64,000 nucleotides of DNA, taken from the NCBI RefSeq assembly GCF_009827055.1, contig NZ_WUMK01000010.1, positions 222,751 to 286,750 on the forward strand, given 5' to 3'. Of the stretch, positions 60,953 through 64,000 are shown one piece after another. The notes under the pieces were generated by a model. It was not told the DNA's origin. It ran no database searches and saw nothing but the letters and a program-made list of their open reading frames with translations. This DNA is from Shinella kummerowiae (GTDB lineage: Bacteria; Pseudomonadota; Alphaproteobacteria; Rhizobiales; Rhizobiaceae). The position numbers were made by a program, and so were the translations under genes. The stretch's first letter is position 1. Every line of letters begins with the position of its first letter.

Positions 60953-61728
60953 GTGCCGTACCTGCCCGGGCGGTTGCGCTCGTCACCGGCTCCTCGCGCG
61001 GTATCGGGCTCGCCGTTGCCGAGGCTCTGGCAAAGGAAGGTTTTGCGATCGCCGTCAACGGACCGGCGGACGATTCCGAGCTGGCGGCAGCTGTTGCGCG
61101 CATTGCCAACCATGGGGTTCCGGTGGTCGCCGCCCCGTTCGATGTGGGCGCGATCGGCGGTCACAAAGCGGCGCTGGATGCGGTAGAGGAAAAACTCGGG
61201 CCGCTCACCACCCTGGTCAACAATGCCGGTGTCGGCGTGCTCAAGCGCGGTGACATGCTGGAGGTCTCGGAGGAGAGCTGGGACCGGTGCATTTCCATCA
61301 ACGCAAAGGCCCTGTTTTTCTTGAGCCAGGCCTTCGCGCGCCGCTTGCTCGCCCGCGAGCGACCGTCCCTCTTCCATTCGATCGTCAATGTCACATCGTC
61401 GAACGCCGTTGCGGTGGCGGAGCAGCGTTCGGAATATTGCGCCTCGAAGGCGGCGGCGGCCATGGTTTCCAAGGTGCTCGCCGTCCGGCTCGGGCGGGAG
61501 AACATTGCCGTCTATGACGTCCAGCCCGGCCTGATCGCCACCGAGATGACCGCACCCGTCATCGAGGCCTATCGCGATCGCGCGGCCCAAGGTCTCACGC
61601 TTTTTCCCCGCGTCGGCGAGCCGGGTGAAGTGGGCACGCTGATTGCGTCGCTTGCGACCGGCCGGCTCCCCTACACGACCGGACTGTCGATCCCGGCTGA
61701 TGCCGGCATGCTCGTCCCGCGCTTCTGA
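60949..61728 (+). CDS. SDR-family oxidoreductase (3-hydroxyacyl/3-oxoacyl reductase type)
   Basis: 259 residues. ATGA overlap with the acyl-CoA dehydrogenase. Cofactor motif TGSSRGIG near residue 14, NNAGVGVL near 90, Ser in VTSSNA, YCASK, and PGLIATEMTAP. Best placed as a 3-hydroxyacyl-CoA dehydrogenase in the neighbouring beta-oxidation-like sequence; a sugar dehydrogenase function is the alternative. Confidence 0.92.
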   Translation: MSAVPARAVALVTGSSRGIGLAVAEALAKEGFAIAVNGPADDSELAAAVARIANHGVPVVAAPFDVGAIGGHKAALDAVEEKLGPLTTLVNNAGVGVLKRGDMLEVSEESWDRCISINAKALFFLSQAFARRLLARERPSLFHSIVNVTSSNAVAVAEQRSEYCASKAAAAMVSKVLAVRLGRENIAVYDVQPGLIATEMTAPVIEAYRDRAAQGLTLFPRVGEPGEVGTLIASLATGRLPYTTGLSIPADAGMLVPRF

Positions 61729-61738
61729 GGTCTTCTCC

Positions 61739-62887
61739 ATGAAAATCGCCCTTCCCGATACCACCGGCCGCCGCACCGACTATGTCCTGACAGGGAAACC
61801 GATCGCAGTCGAAACGCTCAGCAAGAAGCCGGCCCGTATCGTCTATTCCGCCGCACACGTCGTCGCCGATCCCTTCACTTCAAACGATCCTTCGGGTCGC
61901 GCCTCGGTGGACTGGGCGAAGACGATGGCGTTTCGCCGCTACCTCGCCGGTCTTGGCCTCGGCATTGCCGAGGCGATGGATACGGCGCAGCGCGGCATGG
62001 GGCTTGACTGGCCGGGCGCGTTGGAGCTGATCCGCCGCACGCGTGAAGAGCTTCCGGATGCGCTCGTCGCCAATGGCTGCGGCACGGATCATCTCGATCC
62101 CGCGACGGTGACGAGCCTGGACGATGTGCGCCGCGCCTATCTGGAGCAGGCGGACGCCATCCAGAAACTCGGTGGCCGCCTCATCCTCATGGCGTCCCGC
62201 GCCCTGGTGCGCGTCGCAAGAGGGTCGGAGGACTACGTCAAGGTCTATTCCGATGTGCTCGCCGCCTGTGACGAGCCGGTGATCCTGCATTGGCTCGGCG
62301 ACATGTTCGACCCGCAGCTTGCCGGCTATTGGGGCGACGCGGCGTTTGTGCCCGCCATGCAGACGGCGCTCGCCGTCATCGAAGCGAACGCGGCCAAGGT
62401 CGATGGCATCAAGATTTCCCTGCTCGACAAGGAGAAGGAGATCGTCATGCGCCGCCGCCTTCCGGCCGGCGTGAAAATGTATACGGGCGACGACTTCAAC
62501 TATCCGGAATTGATCGAAGGCGACAGCGAAGGGTTTTCGCACGCTCTGCTCGGTATCTTCGATCCGCTCGCGCCTGCCGCGGCCTATGCGGTGGAGCGTC
62601 TGGGCGAGGGCGATAGGGCCGCCTTCCGCGCAACGCTCGATCCGACCGTGCCGCTCGCCCGCCTGATCTTCCGGGCGCCCACGCAATACTACAAGACGGG
62701 CGTCGTCTTCCTCGCCTGGCTGAACGGCTTCCAGGATCATTTCGTGATGCTGAACGGCGCCCAGGCCATGCGGCCGCTGCCCTATTTCGTTGAGGTGTTC
62801 CGCCTAGCCGACCAGTGCGGCCTGCTACGGGATCCGGAGCTTGCAGTCGAGCGCATGAAGACGCTGCTCGCCATCTACGGCAGGTGA
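61739..62887 (+). CDS. DUF993 / dihydrodipicolinate-synthase-like TIM-barrel protein
   Basis: 382 residues. TIM-barrel protein of the DUF993 family. A Lys in VDGIKISLLDKEKE lies where class I aldolases of the DapA group hold the Schiff-base Lys, and AACDEPVILHWLGDMFDPQL follows a strand-like PVILHW segment. No established function for DUF993. In this cluster it is a candidate C-C lyase or isomerase acting after SDR. GAGG is inside the preceding stop region; the sugar-isomerase-like gene follows by two bases. Confidence 0.85.
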   Translation: MKIALPDTTGRRTDYVLTGKPIAVETLSKKPARIVYSAAHVVADPFTSNDPSGRASVDWAKTMAFRRYLAGLGLGIAEAMDTAQRGMGLDWPGALELIRRTREELPDALVANGCGTDHLDPATVTSLDDVRRAYLEQADAIQKLGGRLILMASRALVRVARGSEDYVKVYSDVLAACDEPVILHWLGDMFDPQLAGYWGDAAFVPAMQTALAVIEANAAKVDGIKISLLDKEKEIVMRRRLPAGVKMYTGDDFNYPELIEGDSEGFSHALLGIFDPLAPAAAYAVERLGEGDRAAFRATLDPTVPLARLIFRAPTQYYKTGVVFLAWLNGFQDHFVMLNGAQAMRPLPYFVEVFRLADQCGLLRDPELAVERMKTLLAIYGR

Positions 62888-62889
62888 CG

Positions 62890-63747
62890 ATGCGCGATTT
62901 TTCGATCGACCATTCGGCGCTTGCGCTCAACACCGCCAGCCTCGGCCACAATCTCGATGGTCATGGAGCGGGATGGGAGCCGGAACGTATCATCGACGCT
63001 TGCGCCGCACGCGGTTTCGGCTCGATCGTCTTCTGGCGCCGTGAAATTGGTACTCGGGCGATTGCGATCGGCGAGCGGGCACGGGCAGCGGGCCTGTCCG
63101 TCGCCGGGCTTTGTCGCACGCCGTTTCTTGTCGGGACGCAGGCCATAGACAAGGCGATGGTGCTCGACGAGGCGAAGGCTTCCATCGACATGGCCGCAGG
63201 CCTTGGTGCTGCGGTGCTGACGATCGTGGTGGGGGGCGTACACCCCGGCACGAAGGGGACGGCCGAGAGCCTGAAGATCGTCGCCGACCGCGTCGCCGCC
63301 CTTGCGCCCTATGCGGCCGAGCGGAATGTCAAACTGGCGCTGGAGCCCCTTAATCCCGTCTATGCCGGCAACCGCTCCTGCCTGACAACGATGCGGGACG
63401 CCGTCGATATTTGCGATGCGGTTGACGCGCCGAACCTCGGCATTGCCGTCGATGTCTATCATGTCTGGTGGGACAACGATCTTGATACCCAGTTGCAGCG
63501 CGCCGGAAAGCACAGGATTTTCGGTTACCACCTTTGCGACTGGCTGGCCGACACAAGCGATGTCCTGCTCGACCGCGGCATGATGGGGGACGGCGTTGCC
63601 GACCTCAAGGCACTCCGCAAGAGTGTCGAGGGCGCGGGTTACGCTGGCCCTTGCGAGGTCGAAATCTTTTCCGCCAACACCTGGTGGAAGCGCGATCCCG
63701 GCGAGGTTCTGGACGTGATGGTCGATCGTTTTCGCACCGTCTGCTGA
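62890..63747 (+). CDS. Sugar phosphate isomerase/epimerase-like TIM-barrel protein
   Basis: 285 residues. AP_endonuc_2/xylose-isomerase-like fold: [20 protein letters not shown] with the first metal Glu, [20 protein letters not shown] (Asp/His), [14 protein letters not shown] and [12 protein letters not shown] with the last Glu. Divalent-metal-dependent isomerase or epimerase of a sugar or hydroxy-acid. It indicates that the substrate of the cluster carries several hydroxyls. Confidence 0.88.
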   Translation: MRDFSIDHSALALNTASLGHNLDGHGAGWEPERIIDACAARGFGSIVFWRREIGTRAIAIGERARAAGLSVAGLCRTPFLVGTQAIDKAMVLDEAKASIDMAAGLGAAVLTIVVGGVHPGTKGTAESLKIVADRVAALAPYAAERNVKLALEPLNPVYAGNRSCLTTMRDAVDICDAVDAPNLGIAVDVYHVWWDNDLDTQLQRAGKHRIFGYHLCDWLADTSDVLLDRGMMGDGVADLKALRKSVEGAGYAGPCEVEIFSANTWWKRDPGEVLDVMVDRFRTVC

Positions 63748-63763
63748 TGACAAGGAGAATTCC

Positions 63764-64000
63764 ATGAAACTGCTCGTCCCTGTAAAGCGGGTCGTTGATT
63801 ACAACGTCAAAATTCGCGTGAAGTCTGACGGCTCGGGTGTCGAGCTTGCGAATGTGAAGATGTCGATGAACCCGTTCGACGAGATTTCGGTCGAGGAGGC
63901 GTTGCGGCTGAAGGAAGCCGGCAAGGCGGAGGAAGTGGTCGTGGTGTCGATCGGCCCGGCCAAGGCCGAGGAAACGCTGCGCACGGCGCTCGCCATGGGC
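63764..64000 (+). CDS. etfB: Electron transfer flavoprotein beta subunit (partial)
   Basis: N-terminal 79 residues to the window edge: [20 protein letters not shown] and [20 protein letters not shown] followed by [20 protein letters not shown]. The ETF beta subunit takes electrons from the acyl-CoA dehydrogenase. AAGGAGA lies eight bases upstream. Alpha subunit expected next. It closes the logic of a CoA-dependent oxidation pathway. Confidence 0.95.
   Translation, partial: MKLLVPVKRVVDYNVKIRVKSDGSGVELANVKMSMNPFDEISVEEALRLKEAGKAEEVVVVSIGPAKAEETLRTALAMG

Noticed and set aside
1..64000. tRNA, rRNA, CRISPR array or riboswitch
   Set aside because: I looked for cloverleaf-like, rRNA and array patterns and found none; short unannotated RNAs cannot be excluded by eye.

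Overview
The window is high-GC DNA with compact operons, many LysR/LacI/TetR/AraC-type local regulators and a large share of high-affinity uptake systems. Together with a TctDE/TctCBA system, an ECF42-type sigma factor, a BacA-like transporter fragment and a giant Ig-like autotransporter, this points to an alphaproteobacterium of the Rhizobiales, most likely Rhizobiaceae. Placement is by gene content only; there is no rRNA or tRNA gene in the window.

Layout. 1-3.5 kb: start of an aldo/keto reductase with divergent LysR, then a MAPEG protein, a YCII/DGPF protein and an ECF42-like sigma factor behind a candidate self-recognised promoter. 3.4-6 kb: a decayed patch with an IS5-family transposase remnant that has replaced the sigma factor's tail, a truncated BacA-like membrane protein and small or undefined reading frames. 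6-11.9 kb: LacI regulator divergent from a polar-amino-acid-type ABC transporter (with fused permease-ATPase), a MocA-like dehydrogenase and a DadA-like FAD oxidoreductase, with two perfect 18-bp palindromes in the control region. 12-16.5 kb: LysR/SDR pair and LysR/DctA pair. 17-24.4 kb: TctA/B/C tricarboxylate uptake genes divergent from TctD/TctE and an orphan binding protein, then an unknown HTH protein. 24.5-30 kb: a winged-helix/TPR regulator, a two-domain KaiC-like ATPase and a translationally coupled hybrid histidine kinase. 30.5-38.2 kb: a 2541-residue autotransporter with five IPT/TIG repeats and four 176/177-residue tandem repeats. 38.5-43.9 kb: MFS/AraC pair and a YceI / COG4315 / ECF sigma / anti-sigma / cytochrome b561 cluster with two copies of one ECF-type promoter.

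44.2-64 kb is the most interesting region. A TetR regulator is followed by a complete sugar-type ABC importer, a Zn-alcohol dehydrogenase, an aldehyde dehydrogenase, a GMC oxidase, two aldo/keto reductases, a CoA-transferase, an enoyl-CoA hydratase, a glycerate 2-kinase, an acyl-CoA dehydrogenase, an SDR, a DUF993 TIM-barrel protein, a sugar-phosphate-isomerase-like protein and the start of ETF beta. Four copies of a TAAC-N4-TAGT site lie in front of the four transcription units, so the whole set reads as one regulon. The gene order suggests import of a sugar- or polyol-like compound, oxidation of an alcohol to an acid, CoA activation and a beta-oxidation-like finish. I do not recognise this as a described pathway.
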